Below, in pieces: positions 17,450 through 27,341 of a DNA stretch of 64,000 nt (position 1 is the stretch's first letter; each line of letters opens with the position of its first letter). This stretch comes from JAVBUY01 sp031552735 (GTDB taxonomy: Bacteria; Bacillota; Clostridia; Christensenellales; Aristaeellaceae), in assembly GCA_031552735.1 (NCBI GenBank), contig JAVBMF010000004.1, positions 1-64,000 of the forward strand. Direction: 5' to 3'. The notes beneath the pieces are model-generated. The model saw only the letters and a program-made list of their open reading frames with translations, ran no database searches and was not told the DNA's origin. The translations under genes and the position numbers were made by a program.

Positions 17450-19156
17450 ATGAACAGAACCCAAAAGTGGACCGCCCTGGCGCTGTGCCTGCTGATGGCA
17501 GTTGGGCTTGCGCTGCCTGTCGCCGCTGAACCCGAACAGGTGCTGCGCATCGGTCTGGAGCAGGACATTGAGACCGTTGACCCCCAGCAGAATACCGCTG
17601 CCTTTACCTGCGCGGTGGGCGAGGGCATCAGTGAGCCGCTGCTGCGCGAGCAGATGGGCGAAACCCTGCCCGGCCTAGCGGAAAGCTACACCACCGAGGA
17701 CAACATTGTCTGGACCTTCAAGCTGCGCGAGAACGCCGCGTGGAGCGACGGTACGCCGATCGTGGCGTCGGATCTGGTGTGGAGCTATCAGGAGATCTTC
17801 ACCCGCCCCGAGTGCGCCAAAGTGTACGTTCTGTTCCAGGGCGTGCTGGGCTATGACGAGCTGATCGCCGCCATCGAGGGCGGCAGCGATGCCGATGCGA
17901 TCCGCGCGATGGCGCAGGAGAAGCTGGGCGTCGTTGCCCAGGACGACCACACGCTGGTGGTCACGCTGCAATCGCCCCGCCCCTGGTATGTCAGCACCTT
18001 CTGCTGCACCGCGTGGGCGCCGCTCAAGCGCGACCTGTACGAAAAGTATGGCACCACCTATGGCTCCTCGAAGGAAGCCATCGCCAGCAACGGCCCGTTC
18101 GTTATCGCCGAGTGGGCGTACAACGAAAAAGTGGTGCTCGAGAAGAACCCCAACTATTGGAATGCCGCCAATATCGCGCTGGACAAGGTCGAGTTGATCA
18201 TCGTCAAGGGTGACGAGCCGCGCGTCAACATGTTCAAGGAAGGCAAGATCGACGTGGCGCGCGCGCCCAGCGAATACCTGACCACCATGCCCGATCAGGT
18301 GCTGGCCGTGGAAGGCACCAGCTGGTCGTACCTGCTGGTCAACTCCTACCGCCGCAATGCCGAAGGCGCGCTGGTGGACGAGACGTCCAGCAAGATGCTG
18401 GGCAACCGCAACTTCCTGGCCGCGATGAATAACGCCATCAATCGCGAAGCGCTGTTCACCAACATCGTGGTTGACCCGGCGCGTCGCGCCACCGGCTATT
18501 GCATCCCCGGCAGCGTCAACAGCAACAACGCCGCGCGTCAGACCGTTGGCGAGCTGCGTGGCGACAAGTATGTGGATGTCGCGCCGGTGACCAAGAATGT
18601 GGGTGCCGCCAAGACCTATCTGGACGCCGCCCTCAAGGAGCTGGGCTACGCCAGCGCCACCGATCTGCCCAAGCTGACGTTGGTCTGCGCCTCCAGTGCC
18701 GACCCGGTCGCGATCTGCGAATACCTGAAGAACGCGCTGGAGCAGGGTCTGGGCATCTCGGTCACGGTGGAGCCGGTGGAGTTCAACGTGCGCGATTCGC
18801 GCATCATCTCCGGCGACTATGACCTGCTGTACATGGGCTGGGGCGCCAGCACCGACGACGCGCTGGACTATCTGCAAGTGTGGACGGACGACCTGTTCGC
18901 CACCGGCTGGCCGCAGTCTGATCCGGAAGGTCATGCCAAGTTCTGCGAGCTGTTGACTTTCATCGCTAATGCCGATGATGCAGACGCGCGCGCGCAGAAG
19001 ATCATTGAGGCCGAAGAGCTGCTGATGCGTCAGGGCCAGATCATCACCCTGTCCAACGCTGGCACGGCCGCGTTGGTTTCCGACCGGGTAGAGGGCTTCA
19101 CCATGCGCAACTTCAACTCGCTCTATGATTTCGCGCACGCGAAGATCGTGAAGTAA
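17450..19156 (+). CDS. Peptide ABC transporter substrate-binding protein (SBP family 5)
   Basis: Oligopeptide/dipeptide-binding protein of 568 residues. A Sec signal peptide ends near 'PVAAEPEQ', without lipobox cysteine. Family-5 landmarks: 'LRIGLEQDIETVDPQ', 'WTFKLRENAAWSDGTPI' with the preceding 'GLAESYT', and 'GPFVIAEWAYNEKVVLEKNPNYW'. The start with TAGGAGGA 6 bases upstream is used. It is the first gene of a full five-component importer (binding protein, two permeases, two ATPases). A hairpin separates it from the permease genes. Confidence 0.93.
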   Translation: MNRTQKWTALALCLLMAVGLALPVAAEPEQVLRIGLEQDIETVDPQQNTAAFTCAVGEGISEPLLREQMGETLPGLAESYTTEDNIVWTFKLRENAAWSDGTPIVASDLVWSYQEIFTRPECAKVYVLFQGVLGYDELIAAIEGGSDADAIRAMAQEKLGVVAQDDHTLVVTLQSPRPWYVSTFCCTAWAPLKRDLYEKYGTTYGSSKEAIASNGPFVIAEWAYNEKVVLEKNPNYWNAANIALDKVELIIVKGDEPRVNMFKEGKIDVARAPSEYLTTMPDQVLAVEGTSWSYLLVNSYRRNAEGALVDETSSKMLGNRNFLAAMNNAINREALFTNIVVDPARRATGYCIPGSVNSNNAARQTVGELRGDKYVDVAPVTKNVGAAKTYLDAALKELGYASATDLPKLTLVCASSADPVAICEYLKNALEQGLGISVTVEPVEFNVRDSRIISGDYDLLYMGWGASTDDALDYLQVWTDDLFATGWPQSDPEGHAKFCELLTFIANADDADARAQKIIEAEELLMRQGQIITLSNAGTAALVSDRVEGFTMRNFNSLYDFAHAKIVK

Positions 19157-19184
19157 CGCATCCTCTCCTGTTGTATGCATCATG

Positions 19185-19216
19185 GCCCCCACGGACGCGG
19201 ACGCGTCCGTGGGGGC
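19185..19216 (+). promoter_or_regulatory. Strong intercistronic hairpin after the peptide-binding protein
   Basis: GCCCCCACGGACGC pairs perfectly with GCGTCCGTGGGGGC around a 4-base loop. There is no T-tract, so it is more likely an mRNA-stability element than a full terminator. Confidence 0.65.
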
Positions 19217-19269
19217 ATAGGCATATTTCCCCCCTATGTACCCGATGACCATCGGAAAGGAGCATGCCG

Positions 19270-20202
19270 ATGCTCAAATACACACTCAAAAAGGTAATCA
19301 CCGCACTCATCACAATCTTTATTTTGGTGACGATCACTTTCTTTCTGTTGAAATTGATCCCCAACGGCCTGTTTGCTGATCCGAAAATCAGCGCCACCGC
19401 CCGCGCCAAACTCATGGCGCAATACGGGCTGGACAAGCCTTTGTGGCAGCAATATATTTTTTATCTGCGCAATTTGTTGCATCTGGATTTGGGCGAATCC
19501 ATTGCCTATCCGGGGCGCAAGATCGCAACCATGATCTTTGACCCCGCCACCGGCAACGGCCTGCCTCAATCCATGAAGCTGGGGCTGTGCGCGCTGCTGT
19601 TTTCGCTGCCGGTCGGCGTCGCGCTGGGCGCGGTGGCTGGCTTGAATCGCAATAAGTTCTGGGACAAGCTGACCATCGCGATTTCGCTGATTGGCGTGTC
19701 GGTGCCGTCGTTTGTGGTGGCCACGCTGCTGGTGACCGTGTTCGGCAACATGCTGGGCTGGCTGCCCACCACCGGCTTTTCTACGCCGATTGAGATGCTG
19801 CTGCCTACGCTGTGCCTGTCGCTGGGTACCATTGCCACCATTGCGCGTTTGACGCGCACCAGCATCATTGAGCTGGAAACCGCAGACTTCATCAAGACCG
19901 CCAAAGCCAAGGGTTTGAAAAAGCGGCACATCGTGCTGCGCCATCAGTTGCGCAATGCATTGTTGCCGGTGGTGACAGTGCTCGGCCCGCTGACCGCCAC
20001 GCTGCTCACCGGCACCTTTGTGGTGGAGAACATCTTCAACATCAAAGGGCTGGGCAGCTACTATGTGGAATCCATCAGCAACCGCGACTATGGGCTGGTG
20101 ATGGGATTGACCGTGCTGTTTGGCACATTTTTGGTGCTGTGCAATCTGCTGGTCGATATCCTCTATGGCATGATCGATCCGCGCATCCGGCTGAAACAGT
20201 AG
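19270..20202 (+). CDS. dppB: Peptide ABC transporter permease (DppB/OppB-like)
   Basis: Permease of 310 residues, six TM helices, beginning with the typical 'YTLKKVITALITIF' first helix. It carries the BPD_transp_1 loop 'KTAKAKGLKKRHIVLRHQLRNAL'. Of two close ATGs the second is chosen: AAAGGAG lies 7 bases before it but only 1 base before the first. It partners with the next gene. Confidence 0.92.
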   Translation: MLKYTLKKVITALITIFILVTITFFLLKLIPNGLFADPKISATARAKLMAQYGLDKPLWQQYIFYLRNLLHLDLGESIAYPGRKIATMIFDPATGNGLPQSMKLGLCALLFSLPVGVALGAVAGLNRNKFWDKLTIAISLIGVSVPSFVVATLLVTVFGNMLGWLPTTGFSTPIEMLLPTLCLSLGTIATIARLTRTSIIELETADFIKTAKAKGLKKRHIVLRHQLRNALLPVVTVLGPLTATLLTGTFVVENIFNIKGLGSYYVESISNRDYGLVMGLTVLFGTFLVLCNLLVDILYGMIDPRIRLKQ

Positions 20203-20217
20203 AAAGGGGGAGCGAAA

Positions 20218-21147
20218 ATGGAGAACCTGAACCGGGGAAACAGCCTGGACGAGGATGTCCTGTTCGTCCCCAGCGGCCCGGATGAGACGGCAAGCCTGAA
20301 CGCCATGCCGCATGTGTCGTATTGGGGCGACGTGTTCCGGCGTTTTACGCGCTCCAAGTCGGCGGTATTCTTTAGCATCCTGCTGATCCTGATCGTGCTG
20401 GGTTGCTTCTTAATCCCGCCAACTATCGGTAAGCCCATCACCGGCGTCATGGAGGACTCCATCAACGCCAAGCCTTCGGCGCAGCACTGGCTGGGGGCCG
20501 ACAAGCTGGGGCACGACGTATTCACCAAGGTATGGAAGGGCGGACAGGTGTCCTTTACCGTGGGCTTTGTGGCCGCGATTCTCCAGGCACTGATTGGCGT
20601 GTTGGTTGGCGCGGTGGCCGCGTTCTATGGCGGGTGGGTGGAAAACCTGATCATGCGCGGCGTCGATGTGCTGATCTCCATCCCATACCTGATCATCGTA
20701 CTGTGCATCCGCATGGTGGTGGGGCCCAGCGAGGGCACCATCATCTTCGCGCTGGTCGTGACTGGCTGGATGAACACCGCGCGCTTGACGCGCGGCCAGA
20801 TATTGCAGCTGAAAAAAGAAGACTACGTGACCGCCGCGCGCTATATGGGCGTGTCCCCGGCCAGCATCATGCTGCGCCACTTGATCCCCAATACGCTGGG
20901 CGTGATCATTGTGTCCTTTACGCTGGCCATTCCGCAGGCCATGTTTTCCGAGGCGTTTCTCAGCTTCATCGGCATGGGCTCCACAGCGGTAAGTTGGGGC
21001 ACGCTCATCCGCTCCGGCATGGAGATTCGCTTCACTCGCCCCTTGCAGCTGATCGTGTCCTCCGGCCTGCTGGCGCTGACCATGCTGTGCATCCAATTGG
21101 TGGGCGATTCCCTGCGCGACGCGCTGGACCCGAAATTGAGGAAGTGA
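20218..21147 (+). CDS. dppC: Peptide ABC transporter permease (DppC/OppC-like)
   Basis: Second permease, 309 residues. A cytoplasmic N-tail precedes TM1; the OppC_N-like region has 'HWLGADKLGHDVFTKVWKG', a hallmark of this family, and the ATPase-docking loop 'TAARYMGVSPASIMLRHLIPN'. AAAGGGGGAG precedes the ATG. Confidence 0.92.
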   Translation: MENLNRGNSLDEDVLFVPSGPDETASLNAMPHVSYWGDVFRRFTRSKSAVFFSILLILIVLGCFLIPPTIGKPITGVMEDSINAKPSAQHWLGADKLGHDVFTKVWKGGQVSFTVGFVAAILQALIGVLVGAVAAFYGGWVENLIMRGVDVLISIPYLIIVLCIRMVVGPSEGTIIFALVVTGWMNTARLTRGQILQLKKEDYVTAARYMGVSPASIMLRHLIPNTLGVIIVSFTLAIPQAMFSEAFLSFIGMGSTAVSWGTLIRSGMEIRFTRPLQLIVSSGLLALTMLCIQLVGDSLRDALDPKLRK

Positions 21148-21151
21148 CCGC

Positions 21152-22225
21152 ATGAGCAAAGAGAAACAAACACCACAGACAGCCGACGCTGGGGAAAGGC
21201 TGCTCGACGTACAAAACGTCGGCGTGCGGTTTCATACGCATGCCGGAGTGATCACCGCCATCCGCGACGCGTCGTTTCATGTGCATCCGCACGAGGTGAT
21301 GGCCATCGTGGGCGAATCGGGCAGCGGCAAGAGCGTGCTGACGCAATCGCTGTTGAAATTGCTGCCCTCGCCGCCGTCGGAAATCACGGGAGGCCAGGCC
21401 TTCTTTGGCGGACAGGATTTGCTGAGCATGCCGGAAGAGCAACTGGAAAAAGTGCGCGGCAAGCAGATCAGCGTGATTTTTCAGGACGCGATGACCGCGC
21501 TGAACCCGACCATGAAGATCGGCCAGCAGATCACCGAGATGCTGCGCGAGCATGGCGTCGCGCCGCATCATGAGCGTGAACGCGCACTGGAGCTGCTCCA
21601 GATGGTGAAGATTCCGAATCCTGAAAAATGGCTGGATCAATACATCTTTCAGTGCAGTGGCGGCATGCGCCAGCGTGTGATGATCGCCATGGCGCTCAGT
21701 TGCCAGCCCAAGCTGATCATCGCCGACGAGCCAACCACCGCGCTGGATGTCACCATCAAGGCGGAAATCCTGTCGCTGCTGATGGATTTGCAGCGCGAGC
21801 TGGATACTTCGGTGGTGCTGATTACCCACGATCTGGGCATGGTGGCCGCCTGCGCGCATCGCATTGGCGTGATGTATGGCGGCGCATTCATGGAAACCGG
21901 CACCAGCCACGAGATATTCTACCAGCCCAGCCATCCGTACACACTGGGTCTGCTGGAAGCCGCGCCACGCCTGGATATGGCACAGAATGATTCGCTGGTC
22001 GCCATCCCGGGTACACCACCCAACCTGCATCATATGCCAGCGGGCTGTCCGTTCTCGCCGCGTTGTGCGCACTGCATGGCGATTTGCCACACCAAGAAGC
22101 CGCCGCAAACGCAGCTTTCCGACACACATCGTGCGGCCTGCTGGCTGCTCGATCCCCGCGCCGGGGAGCTGCGGACAGCCTTTGAACAGCGAAAGGAGGC
22201 GCGCGCATGCCAAAAACCCCGCTGA
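21152..22225 (+). CDS. dppD: Peptide ABC transporter ATPase (DppD/OppD-like)
   Basis: ATP-hydrolysing subunit, 357 residues. Walker A GESGSGKS, signature CSGGMRQRV, Walker B LIIADEPTTALD, and the OppD/F C-terminal extension with clustered cysteines ('CPFSPRCAHCMAIC', 'CWLL') that in relatives binds an iron-sulfur cluster. It overlaps the next ATPase gene by 19 bases. Confidence 0.94.
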   Translation: MSKEKQTPQTADAGERLLDVQNVGVRFHTHAGVITAIRDASFHVHPHEVMAIVGESGSGKSVLTQSLLKLLPSPPSEITGGQAFFGGQDLLSMPEEQLEKVRGKQISVIFQDAMTALNPTMKIGQQITEMLREHGVAPHHERERALELLQMVKIPNPEKWLDQYIFQCSGGMRQRVMIAMALSCQPKLIIADEPTTALDVTIKAEILSLLMDLQRELDTSVVLITHDLGMVAACAHRIGVMYGGAFMETGTSHEIFYQPSHPYTLGLLEAAPRLDMAQNDSLVAIPGTPPNLHHMPAGCPFSPRCAHCMAICHTKKPPQTQLSDTHRAACWLLDPRAGELRTAFEQRKEARACQKPR

Positions 22226-23178
22226 TCAGTATTCAGGACCTCTGCATTGACTTCCGTTTGAACGCCAAGCAGACGCTGCACGCCGTCAGCCACGTGTCGC
22301 TGGACATCGCGCAGGGCGAAACGGTGGGACTGGTGGGCGAGTCCGGCTGCGGCAAGACCACGCTGGGTCGCGCGGTCAAGGGCATGTATCCGCCCGCCTC
22401 CGGTCGCGTGTTGTTCGAGAACCATGACGTTTTCGCCCTGTCCGGCAAGCAGCGCATGGCGTATTTGAAGGACTCGCAGATGATCTTTCAGGACCCGTAT
22501 TCGTCGCTGGACCCGCGCATGACGGTGCGCGAGATCATCGGCGAGGGCATGAAGGCGCACAGAATGGGTGACGCAAACACACGCACGCAGCGTGTGGACG
22601 AGCTGTTGTCCATCGTCGGCTTGAGCCCTGAGCACGCCAACCGCTTCCCACATGAGTTCTCCGGCGGCCAGCGTCAGCGCATCGGCGTGGCGCGCGCGCT
22701 GGCGCTGAATCCGCGCTTTATCATCTGCGACGAGCCGACTTCCGCGCTGGACGTGTCCATACAGGCGCAGATTGTCACGCTGCTCGCCGATTTGCAGCAG
22801 CGGTTGGGCCTGACCTATCTGTTTATTTCGCACGACCTGGCAATGGTCAAGTATATCTCCAACCGAGTGGCGGTGATGTATCTGGGTGAGATCGTCGAGA
22901 TTGCGCCGTCGCACCGGCTGTACGATGCGCCGCAGCATCCGTATACCCGGTCGCTGCTGTCGGCTATCCAGGTGCCCGATCCCATTCTGGAGTCACAGCG
23001 CCAGCGCATTCGGCTTCAGGGCGATGTGCCCAATCCGATCAACGTATCGCCGATCGGCTGCAAGTTTCGCGGCCGCTGCCCCTATGCCCAGCCCGCGTGC
23101 GCGGAAAAAACCTATGCACTTACGCAAGTGGCCGAGGGCCATTACACAGCCTGCACCTGTGGCAACGAAGGAGGCTAA
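22207..23178 (+). CDS. dppF: Peptide ABC transporter ATPase (DppF/OppF-like)
   Basis: Second ATPase, 323 residues: Walker A GESGCGKTT, signature FSGGQRQRI, Walker B FIICDEPTSALD. The C-terminal OppF extension has 'GCKFRGRCPYAQPAC' and a closing 'CTC', again a likely Fe-S ligand set. It forms the nucleotide-binding heterodimer with DppD. Confidence 0.94.
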   Translation: MPKTPLISIQDLCIDFRLNAKQTLHAVSHVSLDIAQGETVGLVGESGCGKTTLGRAVKGMYPPASGRVLFENHDVFALSGKQRMAYLKDSQMIFQDPYSSLDPRMTVREIIGEGMKAHRMGDANTRTQRVDELLSIVGLSPEHANRFPHEFSGGQRQRIGVARALALNPRFIICDEPTSALDVSIQAQIVTLLADLQQRLGLTYLFISHDLAMVKYISNRVAVMYLGEIVEIAPSHRLYDAPQHPYTRSLLSAIQVPDPILESQRQRIRLQGDVPNPINVSPIGCKFRGRCPYAQPACAEKTYALTQVAEGHYTACTCGNEGG

Positions 23179-23182
23179 CATC

Positions 23183-24520
23183 ATGCGAAACACATCGAAC
23201 GCCACGCATCTGCGCCAGAACGCCAGCGACCTGTCGCAATGGCAACGCAAGGTATTGCCGCTGCGCGAGCAGATGCGGCTGAAAGATGAGCTGCTCAAAC
23301 AGCGATTGGAGGTCGTGCTGCCCAAGGCCATGGCGGATGCGGGCATCGACTTCTGGCTGGCGATTACCGCCGAGAACAATGAGGACCCGCTGACCGCCGC
23401 ACTGCTGCCCGCTACGCTGATGGAACCCCGGGGCAAGATGCTGTTGGCATTTGCGCTTCGGCCTGATGGCACGGTGGAGCGCATGAGCCTGTCCATGCCA
23501 GCCGGGGTGGAGCACCTGTATATCAACCCCTGGTACGGCGTCTACACCACCGAGTGGAAGGGCATCCAGTTCAAGAAGCCCACCAACACGCAGTGGGAGT
23601 GCCTGCGCGAGCAGTTGGAACGCTGTCAGCCGAAAAATATCGGCATTTCGCTGGACGATACCCAGCCGGTTGCCAATGGTTTGCGCCACGGCGATTACGT
23701 GGCCATGGAAAGCGCGCTGGGCGAGCGCTGGATGAAGAAGCTGGTCAGTGCCGCGCCGGTGGCGGTGCGCGTGCTGGAAACCCGCCTGCCTGCTGAGCAG
23801 CGGCTGTACGCCGCCGCGGTGCAGATCGCGCACGCCATTGTGGATGAGGCGTTTTCCAGCCGCGTGATCACGCCGTATGTGACCACCAATGAGGACGTGC
23901 GTTTCTATATGATGCAGCGTGCGGTCGAGCTGGGACTGCCGCCGACATTCGATTGCTCCGTGGCGATCTTCCGGCAGGGCTTGCCCGGCATGCACAACGA
24001 GGAGTTGGTGATCCAGCCGGGGGACGTGGTGCACTGCGACTTTGGCGTGCGCTATATGAACCTGTGCACCGACACGCAGGAGCTGGCCTATGTGCTGCGC
24101 GAGGGGGAAACTGACGCGCCGGAAGGGCTGCGGCATGCGCTGGCGCAAGCCAACCGTCTGCAAGAAATTGTGCGCACAGCGTATCAGGCGGGGCGCAACG
24201 GCAATGATATTTTGCGCGAGGCGCTGGCACAGGCTAGTGCCGAGGGTCTGCGCTCCTGCGTGTATTGCCACCCGATCGGCTTCCATCCGCATGCGGCGGG
24301 CACCTGCGTGGGTCGCTTCAGCAATCAGGCGGCCAGCCCAGCCGGGGAGTATCCGCTGCTGCCAAATACCGCCCACGCGCTGGAGCTGAACAACACCTGC
24401 GCCATTCCGGAGTGGGAAGGGCAGGATCTGATGACCTGTCTGGAAACAGAAATCCTGTTTGATGGGGAACAAGCGCGCTATTTGGCGGGTCAGCAGACAG
24501 TGTTCCACCTCATCTACTAA
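23183..24520 (+). CDS. M24-family metallopeptidase (Xaa-Pro peptidase-like)
   Basis: Cytosolic peptidase of 445 residues, probably cleaving peptides brought in by the importer encoded just upstream. The 'pita-bread' fold metal ligands appear in order: D in 'VVHCDFGV', D in 'LCTDTQEL', H in 'PIGFHPHAAG', E in 'ALELNNT' and E in 'CLETEILF'. The N-terminal creatinase-like domain (about 1-200) is divergent. It starts 4 bases after dppF with AAGGAGG upstream, so it is part of the operon. Substrate specificity (aminopeptidase P versus prolidase) cannot be fixed from sequence. Confidence 0.85.
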   Translation: MRNTSNATHLRQNASDLSQWQRKVLPLREQMRLKDELLKQRLEVVLPKAMADAGIDFWLAITAENNEDPLTAALLPATLMEPRGKMLLAFALRPDGTVERMSLSMPAGVEHLYINPWYGVYTTEWKGIQFKKPTNTQWECLREQLERCQPKNIGISLDDTQPVANGLRHGDYVAMESALGERWMKKLVSAAPVAVRVLETRLPAEQRLYAAAVQIAHAIVDEAFSSRVITPYVTTNEDVRFYMMQRAVELGLPPTFDCSVAIFRQGLPGMHNEELVIQPGDVVHCDFGVRYMNLCTDTQELAYVLREGETDAPEGLRHALAQANRLQEIVRTAYQAGRNGNDILREALAQASAEGLRSCVYCHPIGFHPHAAGTCVGRFSNQAASPAGEYPLLPNTAHALELNNTCAIPEWEGQDLMTCLETEILFDGEQARYLAGQQTVFHLIY

Positions 24521-24542
24521 GGCAATACCGCGCAATATTGCC
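24521..24542 (+). promoter_or_regulatory. Weak stem-loop closing the peptide-import operon
   Basis: GGCAATA/TATTGCC 7-bp stem with an 8-base loop immediately after the stop codon. No T-tract. The other ~110 bases before the next gene show no further clear signal. Confidence 0.35.
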
Positions 24543-24651
24543 CAAAGCGAAAAGCAGCGTCGCATCAAGAACACGGCATAGGAGCATTTTTCCTGGTTTT
24601 GTGGTATCCTGTGCGCAGGAACTCCCATCAACTGGAAAGGTAGACAAAAAC

Positions 24652-25938
24652 ATGTTCCGCACAGTTGCCGCCATTGCGCTTGCCAGTCTCATGCTTTTTT
24701 TGCCGCGCGCGCATATGGCCGCGCCAGTCGCCCCAGCCGATACTGTCACGTACTTTATCGCCAGTGATCTGCACTACCTGTCGCCAAGGCTGTATACCCC
24801 CGGCACTGCTTTTGACGCGGTCTGCCGTGTGCGCGATGGCAAAGAGGTTCGCTACGGTGAGCAGTTGCTGGACGCGTTTATCGACACTGTCCGGCAGGCT
24901 AAACCGGATGCGCTGATCCTGACCGGTGACCTGACGCTCAACGGGGAGCTGTTCAGCCACGAGGATTTGGCCAAGAAGCTGTCTGCGCTCGATCCATCGG
25001 TGACCAAAGTATACGTGATTCCCGGCAATCATGATCTGAATAACCCAAACGCGACCGCATATGTCGGCGATCACCTTGAACCGGCGGAGTACTGCACACC
25101 GACACAGTTTGCCGATATCTACGCGGATTGCGGGCTGACGAAGGCCGATTATCAGCGCAGCGGTACGCTGGATTATGTGGTGCGCGCCGAAAAAGGGCCG
25201 TGGCTGATGATGATCGACTCTACGCTGCATGCAACCAACTTGGCGGATGGGTCGCCCAACGCCGCCGGGCATATGAGCTATGCCGCTGTGCAGTGGACCG
25301 AGCGGTTTGCCCAGCGCGCCCGCGAGGCCGGTCGCGAGATGATCACCTTCACGCATCACAATCTGTTTGTGCACAACATGGCGCTGCGCTCCGGCTATGC
25401 GATGGCGAATAATCGTGAGGTGGCCGAGATGATGCATCGCGCGGGCATTCGGCTGAATATGAGTGGGCACATGCACGCGCAGGACATTGCCGAGGTGGAC
25501 GGCTTGGTGGATATCGCCGGTGGCGCGATGACGGTCTACCCGCATAGCTATGGCGTGCTGACCATACAAGGCACGAAAATGGACTATCGCGCCGAGCGTG
25601 TGGATGTCGCTGCCTGGGCCAAGGCGCAGGGACTGACCGATCCCAATCTGCTGGACTATCCGGCATACGACCGCGCGCACTTTGACGCCACCGCCAACAG
25701 CGGCATTTCCGGCCGCGCGGAGAGTCTGACGTGTGATGCCGCGCTAAAGGAGAAAGTGCGGCTGCTGGGCATGGAGCTTAACGCGCGCTACTATGCGGGC
25801 GAGGACCCGCCTCCGGTAGAGGACATGGATGCCGATGCGCTGTTCACCCTGCTGAATAGCCCGGACGAGTTAGGCGAGTACATTGTGTATGTCGCGCGGC
25901 CGGACGGCGTGGATGACCTGCACCGACATTTTGATTGA
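24652..25938 (+). CDS. Secreted calcineurin-like metallophosphoesterase
   Basis: Exported or membrane-anchored phosphoesterase of 428 residues. A signal sequence (MFRTVAAIALASLMLFL) is followed by the metallophosphoesterase core with its five metal blocks: 'ASDLHYL', 'TGDLTLNG', 'PGNHDL', 'TFTHHNL' and 'SGHMHAQD'. A C-terminal region of about 120 residues has no obvious domain. The start at the ATG with GGAAAGG upstream removes a 38-codon extension that lacks a ribosome site. Substrate unknown. Confidence 0.85.
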   Translation: MFRTVAAIALASLMLFLPRAHMAAPVAPADTVTYFIASDLHYLSPRLYTPGTAFDAVCRVRDGKEVRYGEQLLDAFIDTVRQAKPDALILTGDLTLNGELFSHEDLAKKLSALDPSVTKVYVIPGNHDLNNPNATAYVGDHLEPAEYCTPTQFADIYADCGLTKADYQRSGTLDYVVRAEKGPWLMMIDSTLHATNLADGSPNAAGHMSYAAVQWTERFAQRAREAGREMITFTHHNLFVHNMALRSGYAMANNREVAEMMHRAGIRLNMSGHMHAQDIAEVDGLVDIAGGAMTVYPHSYGVLTIQGTKMDYRAERVDVAAWAKAQGLTDPNLLDYPAYDRAHFDATANSGISGRAESLTCDAALKEKVRLLGMELNARYYAGEDPPPVEDMDADALFTLLNSPDELGEYIVYVARPDGVDDLHRHFD

Positions 25939-25961
25939 CACGCAAAGTTTTTGACAAGCTG

Positions 25962-25990
25962 AAAGCCGCCGATTGCTCGGCGGCTTTTTT
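25962..25990. terminator. Bidirectional terminator between convergent genes
   Basis: AAAGCCGCCGA/TCGGCGGCTTT perfect 11-bp stem with loop TTGC. T-tract on the plus side and A-tract on the other, so it can serve the plus-strand phosphoesterase and the minus-strand CofE-like gene. Confidence 0.85.
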
Positions 25991-26004
25991 GATATCTTTG
26001 GTTG

Positions 26005-27189
26005 TTACTCCTCGCTGGCGTAGTTTTTGAAGTAATTTTGCACCAGCACGACCGGCGTGCCACGGTCGCCCGAACCGCTGGTCAAATCGCACAGGCTGCC
26101 CACCAGATCGGTGATCTGACGCGGCGTGGTGCCCTCAGCAGTCATCTTGCCCACCAGCGACTGTTCTTTCTGCTTGATGCGGTCCTTGAGCGCGTCGGCC
26201 AGCGCCTTGCCGCTTAGGTTGGCAAACTCATTGTCGGCCACGTACTTGATCTTCAGCTCGTTGGGCGTGCCGGAGAGGCCGGGCGTGTGCGCGGGACACA
26301 CCACCGGATCGGCCAGTTCCCAAATGCCACCGATCGGGTCTTTGAAGCAGCCGTCGCCATATACCAGCACCTCGATGCGCTTGCCGGTGCGCCGCAGCAT
26401 CTCGGCGGCTACCGCGTCCACTGTGGCCTGTGTGTCGCGCGGGAACAGCTTGACCTTGTCCTCGGTGGCTTTGTTGCTGCCCAACAGGCCAAACTCGCTG
26501 TGGCCGCTACCGTCCACACTGGTGATCAGGATATCGTCCATGCGCAGCACATTGGCGCTGGGGTTGGCGGATTTGATCAGGCGCTGCGTGCGCTTGCGGC
26601 TGTGGATATCGCACACCAACACATTCTGGGTATAACGCAGGATTGTGCGCGGATCGTTGGAGAAAACCAGCTCGATATTGTCGGCGATGCCTTGATAGTA
26701 GTCGATATAGTCGATGCCGGTGAAGGGATGCACGGTGTCGTGACCGAACACACGGCGGAAATTCGCCACATCAAAACTGTCGGAATAGGGGTTGACGCCC
26801 TTCTGATCCACCAAGTCGATGGATACCAGCTCGTTGCCCACCTCATCGCCGGGATAGGAAAGCTGCACATAGAGCTTCTTGGTGGACATGGCGATGGCCT
26901 TGAGCAGCACAGAGAAGCGATTGCGCGAGAGGATGGGGAACACAATGCCCAGTTCCTCGCCGCCAAATTTGGCTTTCAGGTCGGCGGCAATCTGCTCGCA
27001 GGTGGCATAGTTGCCCTGTGTGCGACCCACCACCGCCTCGGTGATGCCGATAATATCGCCATGGTTCAGCGCGTAACTGTCGGTCTTGGCGGAATTGCAC
27101 ACGCAATCGCAGACCATCGTGACCAGATCGTCGCCTTCTTTGAAGATCGGAGTCAAAATGCCGCGAGAGACGACGCCGGTAGTACGCAT
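26005..27189 (-). CDS. CofE-like (coenzyme F420:L-glutamate ligase family) protein
   Basis: A 394-residue cytosolic protein with the N-terminal pattern of the F420_ligase/CofE domain: 'DLVTMVCDCVCNS', 'LNHGDIIGITEAVVGRTQGN'. The C-terminal part ('YGDGCFKDPIGGIWELADP') matches the longer Firmicutes homologues usually annotated as F420-0:L-glutamate ligase. Clostridia generally lack F420, so the real acceptor may be another molecule that is gamma-glutamylated (inference). The start used lies 35 codons inside the longest frame, with AAAGGAA upstream. It is divergent from a LysR regulator. Confidence 0.75.
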   Translation of the reverse strand: MRTTGVVSRGILTPIFKEGDDLVTMVCDCVCNSAKTDSYALNHGDIIGITEAVVGRTQGNYATCEQIAADLKAKFGGEELGIVFPILSRNRFSVLLKAIAMSTKKLYVQLSYPGDEVGNELVSIDLVDQKGVNPYSDSFDVANFRRVFGHDTVHPFTGIDYIDYYQGIADNIELVFSNDPRTILRYTQNVLVCDIHSRKRTQRLIKSANPSANVLRMDDILITSVDGSGHSEFGLLGSNKATEDKVKLFPRDTQATVDAVAAEMLRRTGKRIEVLVYGDGCFKDPIGGIWELADPVVCPAHTPGLSGTPNELKIKYVADNEFANLSGKALADALKDRIKQKEQSLVGKMTAEGTTPRQITDLVGSLCDLTSGSGDRGTPVVLVQNYFKNYASEE

Positions 27190-27265
27190 AAAAGCACCAT
27201 TCCTTTCATCGTTGAGCGCTGCGATAGATACGAGGATGATTTGCTTGCTTTTGGCCAGCCCGCTT

Positions 27266-27294
27266 AGTATAATGCCAGTGCAATCATAAGTCAA
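27266..27294 (-). promoter_or_regulatory. Promoter of the CofE-like gene
   Basis: On the minus strand: TTGACT, 17 bases, TATACT. The AT-rich sequence between it and the LysR gene is where a LysR operator would be expected. Confidence 0.6.
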
Positions 27295-27341
27295 ATGAAT
27301 AATATTTATATCTCAAATAAGTTTTTGTTATGGAGACGCGT

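Noticed and set aside
17675..19252. 525-codon minus-strand open frame
   Set aside because: Antisense to the family-5 binding protein; composition is typical of a shadow frame. The same applies to long minus frames near 11.1-12.6, 23.1-24.6 and 29-30.3 kb and the plus frame at 34.3-35.7 kb.
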